DNA from: Rhodopseudomonas sp. BAL398
Lineage (GTDB): Bacteria > Pseudomonadota > Alphaproteobacteria > Rhizobiales > Xanthobacteraceae
Direction of reading: 5' to 3'
DNA length: 64,000 nucleotides
Assembly (NCBI RefSeq): GCF_033001325.1
Contig: NZ_CP133111.1
Span: 4,170,501-4,234,500 of the forward strand
Both the position numbers and the translations under genes were made by a program. This document shows positions 11,351 to 20,904 of the stretch, in pieces; position 1 is the first letter of the stretch; each line of letters begins with the position of its first letter. Below the pieces are notes generated by a model. It made no database searches, had not been told where the DNA came from, and saw only the letters and a program-made list of their open reading frames with translations.

Positions 11351-11367
11351 GATCCGGTAACCGGATC
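11351..11367. promoter_or_regulatory. Perfect 17-base palindrome upstream of sucA
   Basis: GATCCGGT-A-ACCGGATC is a perfect inverted repeat with a single central base, about 45 bases before the sucA start. It could be a regulator binding site or a small RNA hairpin in the sucDA spacer; nothing else in the sequence decides between them. Confidence 0.35.
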
Positions 11368-11412
11368 GGCTGTCGCCCTGTTCGTTGCGACACCCAAATT
11401 CAGGACGCAATC

Positions 11413-14373
11413 ATGTCTCGCCAGGACGCGAATGCCGCTTTTGCCCTTTCTTCGTTTCTGCAGGGCGCCAATGCCAGCTATATCGACGACCTCTATGCAC
11501 GCTTTGAGGCCGATCCCGGCTCGGTCGACGCCGAGTGGCAGGAGTTTTTCAAGAGCCTGAAAGACCAGCCCTCGGACGTTCAGAAGAACGCCGAGGGACC
11601 GTCCTGGGCGCAGGCCAACTGGCCGCTGACCCCGAACGACGATCTGACCTCGGCGCTCGACGGCAACTGGGCCCAGGTCGAAAAGGCGGTCGGCAGCAAG
11701 ATCGCCGCCAAGGCCAAGGCTCAGGCCAAGGGAACCGAGCCGCCGGTCGACGTCAACCAGGCGACCCGGGATTCGGTGCGGGCCCTGATGCTGATCCGCG
11801 CCTACCGGATGCGCGGTCATTTCCACGCCAAGCTCGATCCGCTCGGGTTGGAACCGGCGCGCGACCACGAGGAGCTCGATCCGCGCACCTATGGTTTCAG
11901 CGAGGCCGATTACGACCGCCGGATCTTCCTCGATCACGTGCTGGGGCTGGAATACGGCACGCTGCGCGAGATCGTCGCGATCTGCGAGCGGACCTATTGC
12001 CAGACCATGGGCATCGAGTTTCTGCACATCTCCAATGGCGCGCAGAAGAGCTGGATCCAGGAACGCATCGAAGGTCCCGACAAGGAGATCAGCTTCACCC
12101 GCGAGGGTCGCCGCGCCATCTTGATGAAGCTGATCGAGGCCGAAGGCTTCGAGAAGTTCTGCGACCTGAAATTCACCGGCACCAAGCGGTTCGGGCTCGA
12201 CGGCGGCGAATCGCTGATCCCGGCGCTGGAGCAGATCATCAAGCGCGGCGGCAATCTCGGCGTCCGCGAAATCGTGTTCGGCATGCCGCATCGCGGCCGG
12301 CTCAACGTGCTGACCCAGGTGATGGGCAAGCCGCACCGCGCGCTGTTTCACGAATTCAAGGGCGGCTCGGCCAATCCCGACGAGGTCGAGGGCTCGGGCG
12401 ACGTCAAATATCACCTCGGCGCCTCGTCGGACCGCGAATTCGACCACAACAAGGTGCATCTGTCGCTGACGGCGAACCCGTCGCATCTCGAAATCGTCGA
12501 TCCGGTGGTGCTGGGCAAGGTCCGCGCCAAGCAGGACCAGCATGGCGATCTTCCCGAGGAGCGGGTCTCGGTGCTGCCGCTGCTGATGCATGGCGACGCC
12601 GCCTTCGCCGGCCAGGGCGTGGTTGCGGAATGTTTCGGCCTGTCCGACCTGAAGGGTTACCGCACCGGCGGTTCGATCCACTTCATCGTCAACAACCAGA
12701 TCGGCTTCACCACCTATCCGCGCTATTCGCGCTCCTCGCCCTATCCGTCCGACGTCGCCAAGATGATCGACGCGCCGATCTTCCACGTCAACGGCGACGA
12801 TCCGGAGGCGGTGGTGTTCGCGGCCAAGATCGCGGTCGAATTCCGGCAGAAATTCCACAAGCCGGTCGTCATCGACATGTTCTGCTATCGCCGCCACGGC
12901 CATAATGAAGGCGACGAACCGGCTTTCACCCAGCCGATGATGTACCGCAAGATCGCCGGCCATCCGACCACGCTGGAAATCTACTCGAAGCGGCTGATCG
13001 CCGACGGGGTGATGACCGAGGGCGAGATCGACAAGGCCAAGGCCGACTGGCGCGCCCGGCTCGACGCCGAGCTCGAGGCCGGCACCGGCTATCGGCCCAA
13101 CAAGGCCGACTGGCTCGACGGCAAATGGGCCGGCTTCAAATCCGCCGACCAGGAAGAGGATCCGCGCCGCGGCATCACCGGCGTCGACGTCGCCGCGCTG
13201 AAGGCGATCGGCAACAAGATCACCAAGGTCCCCGAGGGCTTCCGGGTCCACCGCACGGTGCATCGCTATCTGGAGAACCGCGCCAAGGCGATCGATTCCG
13301 GCATCGGCATCGACTGGGCCACCGGCGAGGCCTTGGCGTTCTGCACCCTGCTGCTGGAGGGCCACCGGGTCCGGCTGTCCGGCCAGGATTCCGAGCGCGG
13401 CACCTTCTCGCAGCGCCATTCGGTGCTGTTCGACCAGGAAGACGAGACCCGCTACACCCCGTTCAATCACCTCAGCCCCGACCAGGGCCATTACGAGGTG
13501 ATCAATTCGCTGCTGTCGGAAGAAGCCGTGCTCGGCTTCGAATACGGCTATACGCTGGCCGAGCCGAACGCGCTGACGATCTGGGAAGCGCAATTCGGCG
13601 ACTTCGCCAATGGCGCGCAGGTGTTGTTCGACCAGTTCATCTCGTCGGGCGAACGCAAATGGCTGCGGATGAGCGGCCTGGTCTGCATGCTGCCGCACGG
13701 CTATGAGGGCCAGGGGCCGGAGCATTCGTCGGCGCGGCTCGAGCGTTTCCTGCAGATGTGCGCCGAGGACAACATGCAGGTGGTGCACCCCACCACCCCG
13801 GCGAACTTCTTCCACGTGCTTCGGCGCCAGCTCAAGCGCGAGATCCGCAAGCCGCTGATCCTGATGACGCCGAAGTCGTTGCTGCGCCACAAGCGCGCGG
13901 TGTCACGGCTCGACGAACTCGGCGCCGACACCAGCTTCCACCGCATCCTGTTCGATGACGCCGAGAAGCTGCCGGACGAGAAGATCAAGCTGGTCGCGGA
14001 CGACAAGATGCGCCGCGTCGTGCTGTGCTCCGGCAAGGTCTATTACGATCTCTACGAGGAGCGCGAGCGCCGCGAGATCAACGACGTCTATCTGTTGCGG
14101 GTCGAGCAGCTTTATCCGGTGCCGCTGAAGGCGCTGGTCCAGGAGTTGTCGCGCTTCAAGCAGGCAGAAATCGTCTGGTGCCAGGAAGAGCCGCGCAACA
14201 TGGGCGCGTGGCATTTCATCGAGCCCTATCTGGAATGGGTGCTCAATCAGGTCGGCGCGCCGAATAAGCGGCCGCGCTATGCCGGCCGCCCCGCCTCGGC
14301 TGCGACCGCGACCGGCCTGATGTCGAAGCATCTGGCCCAGCTCAAGGCCTTGCTGGACGAGGCGCTGCGCTGA
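11413..14373 (+). CDS. sucA: 2-oxoglutarate dehydrogenase E1 component
   Basis: The thiamine diphosphate-dependent decarboxylase of the 2-oxoglutarate dehydrogenase complex, 986 residues as usual for the family. The N-terminal segment (SYIDDLYARFEADPGSVDAEWQ) binds E2; the MPHRGRLNVL, HLGASSDRE and GDAAFAGQG motifs line the active site; the ThDP motif begins near the GDDPEAV segment; the C-terminal half carries QDSERGTFSQRH. It is followed after 77 bases by sucB. Together with sucB and lpdA it makes succinyl-CoA for the neighbouring sucCD products. Confidence 0.97.
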   Translation: MSRQDANAAFALSSFLQGANASYIDDLYARFEADPGSVDAEWQEFFKSLKDQPSDVQKNAEGPSWAQANWPLTPNDDLTSALDGNWAQVEKAVGSKIAAKAKAQAKGTEPPVDVNQATRDSVRALMLIRAYRMRGHFHAKLDPLGLEPARDHEELDPRTYGFSEADYDRRIFLDHVLGLEYGTLREIVAICERTYCQTMGIEFLHISNGAQKSWIQERIEGPDKEISFTREGRRAILMKLIEAEGFEKFCDLKFTGTKRFGLDGGESLIPALEQIIKRGGNLGVREIVFGMPHRGRLNVLTQVMGKPHRALFHEFKGGSANPDEVEGSGDVKYHLGASSDREFDHNKVHLSLTANPSHLEIVDPVVLGKVRAKQDQHGDLPEERVSVLPLLMHGDAAFAGQGVVAECFGLSDLKGYRTGGSIHFIVNNQIGFTTYPRYSRSSPYPSDVAKMIDAPIFHVNGDDPEAVVFAAKIAVEFRQKFHKPVVIDMFCYRRHGHNEGDEPAFTQPMMYRKIAGHPTTLEIYSKRLIADGVMTEGEIDKAKADWRARLDAELEAGTGYRPNKADWLDGKWAGFKSADQEEDPRRGITGVDVAALKAIGNKITKVPEGFRVHRTVHRYLENRAKAIDSGIGIDWATGEALAFCTLLLEGHRVRLSGQDSERGTFSQRHSVLFDQEDETRYTPFNHLSPDQGHYEVINSLLSEEAVLGFEYGYTLAEPNALTIWEAQFGDFANGAQVLFDQFISSGERKWLRMSGLVCMLPHGYEGQGPEHSSARLERFLQMCAEDNMQVVHPTTPANFFHVLRRQLKREIRKPLILMTPKSLLRHKRAVSRLDELGADTSFHRILFDDAEKLPDEKIKLVADDKMRRVVLCSGKVYYDLYEERERREINDVYLLRVEQLYPVPLKALVQELSRFKQAEIVWCQEEPRNMGAWHFIEPYLEWVLNQVGAPNKRPRYAGRPASAATATGLMSKHLAQLKALLDEALR

Positions 14374-14450
14374 CGGCCAGACCATTTGTTCGAGAAGCGA
14401 TCAGGCGGGGATCCCGGTAAAGCCGGCGACGCCGCAAAAGGAAAGACAAC

Positions 14451-15704
14451 ATGACTGAAATTCGCGTTCCGACGCTCGGCGAATCAGTGACCGAAGCCAC
14501 GATCGGCCGCTGGTTCAAGAAGGCCGGCGATGCCGTCGCGGTCGACGAGCCGCTGGTCGAATTGGAAACCGACAAGGTGACCATCGAAGTACCGGCGCCC
14601 TCCGCCGGCACGCTCGGCGAGATCATCGCCAAGGACGGCGAGACCGTCGCGGTCGGCGCGCTGCTCGGACAGATCACCGAAGGTGCCGCCGGCAAGGCCG
14701 CCCCCGCCAAGGCGCCCGCTGCGGCAGCCCCTGCTGCCGCCCCCGCCGCTGCGCCGGCCGCAGCAGCCGCGCCGGCGCCGACAACCAAATCCCCGCCCGC
14801 CGATACGCCGCAGGCGCCGTCGGTACGCCGGCTGTCGGCCGAGAGCGGCGTCGACGCCTCGACCGTGCCGGGCTCCGGCAAGGACGGCCGCGTCACCAAG
14901 GGCGACATGCTGGCGGCGATCGAAAAGGCGGCCTCGGCGCCGACCCCGGTCAATCAGCCCGCCGCGGCGGTGCAGGTCCGCGCCCCGTCGCCGGCCGACG
15001 ACGCCGCCCGCGAGGAGCGCGTGAAGATGACGCGGCTGCGCCAGACCATCGCGCGCCGGCTCAAGGAAGTGCAGAACACCGCGGCGATGCTGACGACCTT
15101 CAATGAGGTCGACATGAGCCACATCATGGCGATGCGCACGCAGTACAAAGAGGTGTTTGAGAAGAAGCACGGCTCCAAGCTCGGCTTCATGGGCTTCTTC
15201 ACCAAGGCCTGCGTGCACGCGCTCAAGGACATCCCGGCCGCCAATGCCGAGATCGACGGCACCGATCTGATCTACAAGAATTACTACCATGTCGGCGTCG
15301 CCGTCGGCACCGACAAGGGCCTGGTGGTCCCGGTGGTGCGCGACTGCGACACCAAATCGATCGCCGCGATCGAGAAGACGATCGCCGATTTCGGCCGGCG
15401 CGCCCGCGACGGCGCGCTCAAGATCGACGAAATGCAGGGCGGCACCTTCACCATCACCAATGGCGGCATCTACGGCTCGCTGATGTCGACCCCGATCCTG
15501 AACGCACCGCAATCGGCGATCCTGGGCATGCACAAGATCCAGGAACGCCCGGTCGCGATCGCCGGCAAGGTCGAGATCCGGCCGATGATGTATCTGGCGC
15601 TCAGCTACGACCACCGCGTCATCGACGGCAAGGAAGCCGTCACCTTCCTGGTCCGGGTCAAGGAGAACCTGGAAGACCCGGCCCGGATGGTGCTGGATCT
15701 GTAA
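14451..15704 (+). CDS. sucB: Dihydrolipoyllysine succinyltransferase (2-oxoglutarate dehydrogenase E2)
   Basis: The core acyltransferase of the 2-oxoglutarate dehydrogenase complex, 417 residues. Domains in order: a lipoyl domain with the modified lysine at about residue 42 in ETDKVTIEV; an Ala/Pro-rich linker at about 80-118; a peripheral subunit-binding domain ([12 protein letters not shown]...GRVTKGDML); another flexible linker; and the catalytic domain from about 190 with [13 protein letters not shown] holding the active His. A DUF4160 gene follows after only 12 bases, so the accessory genes downstream are probably read with sucB. Confidence 0.97.
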   Translation: MTEIRVPTLGESVTEATIGRWFKKAGDAVAVDEPLVELETDKVTIEVPAPSAGTLGEIIAKDGETVAVGALLGQITEGAAGKAAPAKAPAAAAPAAAPAAAPAAAAAPAPTTKSPPADTPQAPSVRRLSAESGVDASTVPGSGKDGRVTKGDMLAAIEKAASAPTPVNQPAAAVQVRAPSPADDAAREERVKMTRLRQTIARRLKEVQNTAAMLTTFNEVDMSHIMAMRTQYKEVFEKKHGSKLGFMGFFTKACVHALKDIPAANAEIDGTDLIYKNYYHVGVAVGTDKGLVVPVVRDCDTKSIAAIEKTIADFGRRARDGALKIDEMQGGTFTITNGGIYGSLMSTPILNAPQSAILGMHKIQERPVAIAGKVEIRPMMYLALSYDHRVIDGKEAVTFLVRVKENLEDPARMVLDL

Positions 15705-15716
15705 GGACACTCAGCG

Positions 15717-15974
15717 ATGCCGACGATCGCTATTGTCGCCGGCGTTCGCATCATCATCTATCCAAAGGACCACCTGCCGCCACATCTCCATGCCCGTTTT
15801 GCCGAGTTTGAGGTGATGATCTCGATCTTGACCGGGGATGTCTTGGAAGGATCTCTACCGACGGCGAAGTTGCGGGAGGTGCAGTCCTGGCTCGCGGCAA
15901 ATCGCGAGCAGGTTGCCTATGTTTGGCAGGAAGTCCGTGCGCTTCGCTATAGCGGAGGGAGGATCGATCAATGA
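15717..15974 (+). CDS. DUF4160 domain protein, first gene of a DUF4160/DUF2442 pair
   Basis: An 85-residue protein of the DUF4160 family. The family signature with basic residues around a His-Pro-Pro-His core is seen as YPKDHLPPHLHARF at about residues 19-32. Family members are nearly always coupled to DUF2442 genes and have been proposed to be toxin partners of type II-like modules, but I know of no settled biochemical role. It sits 12 bases after sucB and its TGA stop overlaps the ATG of the next gene (ATGA), so the pair is coupled. A related but fused copy occurs 1.9 kb downstream. Confidence 0.85.
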   Translation: MPTIAIVAGVRIIIYPKDHLPPHLHARFAEFEVMISILTGDVLEGSLPTAKLREVQSWLAANREQVAYVWQEVRALRYSGGRIDQ

Positions 15975-16282
15975 ATTACCGCATCGCCGACGTCTCCGTC
16001 CTGCGCTACCCGGTTCTGAGGATCACGTTCGACGATGGCCTGTCGGGCGAATATGATCTCTCGGACATGATCGCCAATGGTCCGGCGTTCGCGCGGTTGC
16101 GCGATGAAGCCTTCTTTGCCGGCGTCGCGGTCGATCCGGACGGCCATACATTCGGATGGAATTTGAACGATATCGGCAACGAGATCGATTTTTGTCCGGA
16201 CGCGACGCGCATCCTCATTGAGACGCAGGAAGTGGCCAAGCTCGCGGATCATTATCGCGCGAGCCGGTCTGCTGCCGAATAG
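15971..16282 (+). CDS. DUF2442 domain protein, second gene of the pair
   Basis: A 103-residue DUF2442 protein. Family-like features are the alternating strand pattern LRITFDDGLSGEYDLSDMI and the end of the domain GWNLNDIGNEIDFCPDATR. It starts inside the stop codon of the DUF4160 gene. Proposed as the antitoxin-like partner in such pairs; this is an inference from conserved pairing. After it come 145 bases that hold only a weak small ORF (16307-16420) before the MAPEG gene. Confidence 0.85.
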   Translation: MNYRIADVSVLRYPVLRITFDDGLSGEYDLSDMIANGPAFARLRDEAFFAGVAVDPDGHTFGWNLNDIGNEIDFCPDATRILIETQEVAKLADHYRASRSAAE

Positions 16283-16427
16283 TCCTATTCCGACCGGGAG
16301 GCCGACATGACTGATCGCGTTGCCCTCCTCATTGCGGTCGCGGCTCTTCGTCGATCGTCGCAACCAGCCGGCGACGACCGCCGAATCGGCGTGACCCGCC
16401 AGCCCAGCCAAAGCGAATAGGAACCCG

Positions 16428-16829
16428 ATGCCGCCATTGCCGACCGAAATCACCGTGCTGGGCTGGAGCGTCGTGCTGCTGATCGGGCAGATATTTCTGG
16501 CGTCGGTGCCGGTGACCTTGGAGCTCGGCGGTCAGTATCAGGCCGGCCCGCGCGACGCCGGCAAAGTCGCGCATGGCAAATTCGCCGGACGCGCCGGCCG
16601 GGCGTTTCGCAATTTGCTCGAGACCTATCCGGTGTTCGTGGCGCTGGCGCTGGCGCTCGTCGTGACCGGCCGCGGCGGCGGCTGGGGCGCGCTTGGCGCC
16701 GAGATCTGGCTGCTGGCGCGGATTGTCTACGTGCCGCTGTATCTGGTGCAAATTCCATTCGCCCGCAGCCTGGCGTGGTTCGTGTCGCTGCTGGCGCTGA
16801 TCGCCATGCTGATCCGGCTGCTGAGCTGA
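16428..16829 (+). CDS. MAPEG family membrane protein
   Basis: A 133-residue integral membrane protein with four hydrophobic segments, of the MAPEG family (eicosanoid and glutathione metabolism in eukaryotes). The bacterial members are mostly of unknown role. Characteristic parts are LIGQIFLASVPVTLELGGQYQAGPRD after the first segment and GRAGRAFRNLLETYPVFVALAL, with the conserved basic-then-N-x-x-E-x-x-P pattern, then ARIVYVPLYLVQIP. It lies 22 bases before the short-chain dehydrogenase. Confidence 0.85.
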   Translation: MPPLPTEITVLGWSVVLLIGQIFLASVPVTLELGGQYQAGPRDAGKVAHGKFAGRAGRAFRNLLETYPVFVALALALVVTGRGGGWGALGAEIWLLARIVYVPLYLVQIPFARSLAWFVSLLALIAMLIRLLS

Positions 16830-16851
16830 ACGTGAATAAGGGGAGCACGCC

Positions 16852-17598
16852 TTGACCGATCGCGTTGTCATCGTCACCGGCGGAAGCCGCGGCATCGGCC
16901 GGGCCACCGCGATCGCCGCCGCGGCGCGCGGCTTCCGGGTCGTCATCGGCTATGCCAGCAACGCGGTCGCGGCCGCCGAGGTGGTGGCCAAGATCGAGGC
17001 CCGCAACGGCAAGGCGGTGGCGGTCAAATGCGACGTCGGCGACGAGGACGATATCGTAGCGCTGTTCAAGGCGGCGGATGCGTTCGGCACGCTCGGCGCG
17101 CTGGTCAACAATGCCGGCATCGTCGGCCCGACCTCGCGGGTCGACGAAATGTCGGCCGAGCGGATCCAGCGCATGATGGCGGTCAACGTCACCGGCAGCA
17201 TCCTGTGCGCGCGCGAGGCGGTCAAACGCCTATCGACCCGGCATGGCGGCCAGGGCGGCGTCATCGTCAACCTGTCGTCAGTCGCCGCCAAGCTCGGCTC
17301 GCCCAACACCTATGTGGATTACGCCGCCTCCAAGGGCGCAATCGATTCCTTCACCGTCGGCCTCGGCCACGAGGTCGCTGGCGAAGGCATTCGCGTCGCG
17401 GCGATCCGCCCCGGCCTGATCGATACCGACATCCATGCCTCCGGCGGCGACCCCGAGCGCGCCCACCGGCTCAGCTCGAACGTGCCGATGAAGCGCGTCG
17501 GCACCGCCGACGAAATCGCCAACGCCATCGTCTGGCTGTTGTCCGACGAGGCCTCCTACGTCACCAGCGCCATTCTCGACGTCTCGGGCGGGCGCTAA
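16852..17598 (+). CDS. Short-chain dehydrogenase/reductase (SDR)
   Basis: A 248-residue classical SDR oxidoreductase using NAD(P)H. The cofactor motif is VTGGSRGIG near the N-terminus, NNAG follows near residue 86, and the catalytic residues are Ser in NLSSVAAK and YxxxK in YVDYAASKGA. The start is TTG with GGGGAGC upstream. It is an alcohol/ketoacyl reductase type by sequence but its substrate is unknown. The first codons closely match bases at 16307-16322 upstream of the MAPEG gene, which may mark an old rearrangement. Confidence 0.92.
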   Translation: MTDRVVIVTGGSRGIGRATAIAAAARGFRVVIGYASNAVAAAEVVAKIEARNGKAVAVKCDVGDEDDIVALFKAADAFGTLGALVNNAGIVGPTSRVDEMSAERIQRMMAVNVTGSILCAREAVKRLSTRHGGQGGVIVNLSSVAAKLGSPNTYVDYAASKGAIDSFTVGLGHEVAGEGIRVAAIRPGLIDTDIHASGGDPERAHRLSSNVPMKRVGTADEIANAIVWLLSDEASYVTSAILDVSGGR

Positions 17599-17617
17599 CA
17601 TTGCCACGGAGGAAGCC

Positions 17618-18154
17618 GTGCCGGTGGTCGCGATGGTCGATGGCGTGAAGATCGAATTCTATCCAGACGAGCATCCGCCGCCGCATTTCCCCGCCCGGTC
17701 GGCGGAGTTCGTGGCTCAAATTGAGATCCGGACCGGCCGGATTTTGCGCGGGTCGCTGCCTCCCGCGAAACTCGGCCGTGTGCTATCCTGGACCGACAGG
17801 CACCAAATGGACCTGATGAAAGCCTGGACCGCGGTTGAGGAGCTGCGCAAGCCGGAGAGATCAATGACTGAGATCGTCGCCATCAAGAGCGCGGAGCCGG
17901 TGATATTCGGGGTTCTCAAGATCGTCTGGACTGACGATTTTGCCGGCGTCGTTGATTTGCGGCCGTTGCTCGCCAAGGGCGAGATGTTCGAATTCCTCCG
18001 CGCCAACCCGGCGCGCTTTGACGATCTCAAACTCGAAGACCATGGCTACAAAATCTTCTGGCTCGACGACGAGGGAGACGAAATCGATTTCGGGTCGGAC
18101 TCCCTGCGCCAACGCGCCGTGAGGCAAGCTAGCCTCCTCCATCTCGCAAGCTGA
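17618..18154 (+). CDS. Fused DUF4160-DUF2442 protein
   Basis: A 178-residue protein joining, in one frame, a DUF4160 half (about 1-82) and a DUF2442 half (about 83-178). It starts at GTG with a good GGAGGA site 7 bases upstream. The first half matches the separate DUF4160 protein at 15717 (GVKIEFYPDEHPPPHF against GVRIIIYPKDHLPPHL), but the last His of the HxPPHxH core is Pro here. The second half matches the separate DUF2442 gene (DDEGDEIDFGSDSL against NDIGNEIDFCPDAT). The junction still holds the ATG that would begin a separate DUF2442 gene. It sits 16 bases before lpdA. It is either a natural gene fusion or a pair fused by a small deletion. Confidence 0.82.
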   Translation: MPVVAMVDGVKIEFYPDEHPPPHFPARSAEFVAQIEIRTGRILRGSLPPAKLGRVLSWTDRHQMDLMKAWTAVEELRKPERSMTEIVAIKSAEPVIFGVLKIVWTDDFAGVVDLRPLLAKGEMFEFLRANPARFDDLKLEDHGYKIFWLDDEGDEIDFGSDSLRQRAVRQASLLHLAS

Positions 18155-18169
18155 ACAGAAAGTCTTTTC

Positions 18170-19573
18170 ATGTCCACCTACGATCTCGTTGTTATCGGCA
18201 CCGGCCCCGGCGGCTATGTCTGCGCGATTCGCGCGGCGCAACTCGGCCTCAAGGTCGCTGTGGTGGAGAAGAACGCCACGCTGGGCGGCACCTGCCTCAA
18301 TATCGGCTGCATGCCGTCGAAGGCGCTGCTCTATGCCTCGGAGATGTTCGAGGAAGCCGGCCACTCCTTCGCCAAGATGGGCATCACGGTGCCGGCGCCG
18401 AAGCTCGACTTGGCGGCGATGATGGCTTTCAAGCAGCAGGGCATCGACGGCAACACCAAGGGCGTCGAATTCCTGATGAAGAAGAACAAGATCGACGTGA
18501 TCCACGGCAAGGGCAAGGTGCTCGGCGCCGAAAAGGTCGAGGTCACCGACGCCGACGGCAAGACCCAGACCGTGGCGGCCAAGAACATCGTGATCGCCAC
18601 CGGCTCCGATGTGGCGCGGCTGAAGGGCATCGAGATCGACGAGAAGCGGATCGTGTCGTCGACCGGCGCGCTGTCGCTCGACAAGGTGCCGGAGAAGATG
18701 GTGGTGGTCGGCGCCGGGGTGATCGGGCTCGAGCTCGGCTCGGTGTGGCGCCGGCTCGGCGCGCAGGTCACCGTGGTCGAATATCTCGACCGCATCCTAC
18801 CCGGCATGGACAGCGAGATCGTCAAGCAATTCCAGCGCATCCTTGAAAAGCAGGGTTTCGCTTTCAAGCTCGGCGCCAAGGTGACCGGCGTCGATGGCGC
18901 CGGCGCCAAGCTCAAGGTGACGGTGGAGGCCGCCGCCGGCGGCAATCCGGAGGTGCTGGACGCCGATGTCGTGTTGGTGGCGATCGGGCGCGTGCCCTAC
19001 ACCAGGGACCTTGGCCTGAAGGAAGCCGGCGTCGCGCTCGACGAGCGCGGCCGGATCCAGATCGACGACCATTTTGCTTCCAGCGTGAAGGGCATCTACG
19101 CCATCGGCGACGTCGTCGCCGGGCCGATGCTGGCGCACAAGGCCGAGGACGAAGGCGTCGCGGTCGCCGAGATCTTGGCCGGCAAGGCTGGTCACGTGAA
19201 TTACGACGTGATCCCGGGCGTGGTCTACACCACCCCGGAAGTGTCCTCGGTCGGCAAGACCGAGGACGAGCTGAAGCAGGCCGGCGTCGCCTACACCGTC
19301 GGCAAGTTTCCCTTCACCGCCAATGGCCGCTCCAAGGTCAACCAGACCACCGAGGGCCTGGTGAAGATACTCGCCGATGCCGCCACCGACCGCGTGCTCG
19401 GCGTGCATATTGTCGGCCGCGAGGCCGGCGAGATGATCCACGAGGCCGCGGTGCTGATGGAATTCGGCGGCTCCGCCGAAGACCTGGCGCGCACCTGCCA
19501 CGCCCATCCGACCCGTTCCGAGGCGGTCAAGGAAGCCGCGCTTGCGGTCGGCAAGCGCGCCATCCATATGTGA
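18170..19573 (+). CDS. lpdA: Dihydrolipoyl dehydrogenase (E3)
   Basis: The FAD-dependent E3 enzyme that reoxidises the lipoyl groups of SucB, 467 residues. Visible are the FAD motif [17 protein letters not shown], the redox-active disulfide [13 protein letters not shown], the NAD motif [19 protein letters not shown], the second FAD segment [20 protein letters not shown], and the dimer-interface catalytic His-Glu in [10 protein letters not shown]. It closes the TCA block; accessory genes separate it from sucB. Confidence 0.97.
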   Translation: MSTYDLVVIGTGPGGYVCAIRAAQLGLKVAVVEKNATLGGTCLNIGCMPSKALLYASEMFEEAGHSFAKMGITVPAPKLDLAAMMAFKQQGIDGNTKGVEFLMKKNKIDVIHGKGKVLGAEKVEVTDADGKTQTVAAKNIVIATGSDVARLKGIEIDEKRIVSSTGALSLDKVPEKMVVVGAGVIGLELGSVWRRLGAQVTVVEYLDRILPGMDSEIVKQFQRILEKQGFAFKLGAKVTGVDGAGAKLKVTVEAAAGGNPEVLDADVVLVAIGRVPYTRDLGLKEAGVALDERGRIQIDDHFASSVKGIYAIGDVVAGPMLAHKAEDEGVAVAEILAGKAGHVNYDVIPGVVYTTPEVSSVGKTEDELKQAGVAYTVGKFPFTANGRSKVNQTTEGLVKILADAATDRVLGVHIVGREAGEMIHEAAVLMEFGGSAEDLARTCHAHPTRSEAVKEAALAVGKRAIHM

Positions 19574-19610
19574 TCCAGCACCGGCCTGGTCCGGACAACG
19601 GACGAGGCCG

Positions 19611-20153
19611 ATGATGCGCCGCCTGCTGCAGCCGCTGTGGTTCATCCTCGCGGTCGCGTTCCTGATCGAGGCCTGGTTCTGGGACCACCTCGAGCCGGTG
19701 GTGGCGCGGATCGTCGCGCAGATTCCGCTGCGCCAGTTGAAATCCTGGCTGACGCTGCGGATCGAACGGCTGTCGCCGCGGCTGGCGCTGACCGTGTTCC
19801 TGGTGCCGCTGCTGCCGCTGTATCCGCTGAAGCTATTCGCGCTGGCGCTGCTCGCGCGCGGACAGATGATCGGCGGCCTCGCCATCTTCGGCTTTGCGCA
19901 GATCGTCGGGCTCGGCGTGATCGCCTTCATTTTCGATGTGACCAAGCCGAAGCTGCTGCAGCTGCGCTGGTTCGCGGCGACCTATCGGTTCATCATCCGG
20001 ATGCGCCTCAAGGCGCATGACTACGTCGCCCCGATCATGGCGACGATCCGAACCAGGATCCGGGACACGCTCGGGGCGACCGGTGCCGGCTGGGGCGCGC
20101 GGACGCTGCGGCTCATGCAACGGTTTCGCAGGCGGGTGCAGCAGTCGCGATAA
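19611..20153 (+). CDS. Conserved membrane protein of unknown function
   Basis: A protein of about 180 residues with an N-terminal hydrophobic helix (LWFILAVAFLIEAWFW), two further helices (TVFLVPLLPLYPLKLFALALLA and MIGGLAIFGFAQIVGLGVIAFIFDV) and a basic C-terminal tail rich in Arg. I do not recognise a named family; similar proteins are common downstream of lpd in Bradyrhizobiaceae as far as I know. The start is set at one of two adjacent ATGs after GACGAGG; a longer frame opens inside lpdA. It is probably co-transcribed with lpdA (37-base gap). Confidence 0.7.
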   Translation: MMRRLLQPLWFILAVAFLIEAWFWDHLEPVVARIVAQIPLRQLKSWLTLRIERLSPRLALTVFLVPLLPLYPLKLFALALLARGQMIGGLAIFGFAQIVGLGVIAFIFDVTKPKLLQLRWFAATYRFIIRMRLKAHDYVAPIMATIRTRIRDTLGATGAGWGARTLRLMQRFRRRVQQSR

Positions 20154-20178
20154 TACCAACAGTCGTTGCCTCTCGTTC

Positions 20179-20266
20179 GTCATGCCCGGCCTTGTGCCGG
20201 GCATCCACGCCTTGAAAGCAGTGCCGGATCAAAGACGTGGATGGCCGGGACAAGCCCGGCCATGAC
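20179..20266. repeat. Palindromic intergenic repeat (family B, copy 1)
   Basis: An 88-base element with ends GTCATGCCCGGCCTTG and GACAAGCCCGGCCATGAC, and internal inverted arms (ccttgtgccgggcatccacg / cgtggatggccgggacaag). A nearly identical copy lies at 44450-44537, including eight conserved bases on the left flank. A half element is seen at 28113-28138. Confidence 0.9.
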
Positions 20267-20313
20267 CAAATTGATGTGTCAACGCAAAGTCCGTTGGCAT
20301 AACTCCGCTTGCG

Positions 20314-20904
20314 CTACATCAGATGCACGGCGTGCGGCGCGAACAGGCCGATCGCCGTGAACGCCAGCCCGGTCACCGCCAGCAGCCCAGAGATCCAGGC
20401 CAGCGCGATCATCCCGGTGATGATGGTGGCGGAGGCCAGCACGATGCCGATCTGAAACGCCGCGGACGCCAGCTCATAATGATGATAGCGCGCCATCGCC
20501 AGGTCGCGCTCATGTTCGGCATGTTTGGCGCGTTCGGCCAATTGATCCTGCCCCTCGCCAGTCTCCGGCTCGGAGCGGTAGCGCGCCGCGGTCTGCTTCC
20601 ACGCATCGATCTGTTTCTGCAGCGCGGCCTTGGCGGCATCGTCGCCCATCAAGCCGAGGCTGAGCCGGGCCTGATCCGAGGTCGCCTGGACCACGGTGCG
20701 GCGGATGCTCTTGGCCTGGAAGAATGCCCAGAGGTTCGCGGCTTCGACGTTCTTGCTGATCGATTCGGTCTGCGCGCCCTTGCCGAGCGTTTCCGACAGC
20801 GCCAGGAACAGCGCCAGCACGGCGATCAGCAGCGCGATGTTCTTACTCGAACCCGAGGCGTGCTGGGCGTGCTCGGCGTGTTCCATGCTCTCATGCGCGC
20901 TCAT
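20314..20904 (-). CDS. DUF4337 family membrane protein
   Basis: A 196-residue protein of the DUF4337 family. It has a His-rich N-terminus (MSAHESMEHAEHAQHASG), a membrane helix (NIALLIAVLALFLALSETLGKGAQTE), a long helical middle region that includes NLWAFFQAKSIRRTVVQ, and two C-terminal membrane helices (about 140-190). The family's function is not known. It has no close operon partner: repeats fill the 370 bases upstream. Confidence 0.85.
   Translation of the reverse strand: MSAHESMEHAEHAQHASGSSKNIALLIAVLALFLALSETLGKGAQTESISKNVEAANLWAFFQAKSIRRTVVQATSDQARLSLGLMGDDAAKAALQKQIDAWKQTAARYRSEPETGEGQDQLAERAKHAEHERDLAMARYHHYELASAAFQIGIVLASATIITGMIALAWISGLLAVTGLAFTAIGLFAPHAVHLM

Noticed and set aside
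17618-18154. Fused DUF4160-DUF2442 as a sequencing frameshift
   Set aside because: Not fully excluded, but the single frame has a good start site, and both halves read through without stop; I treat it as a fusion.
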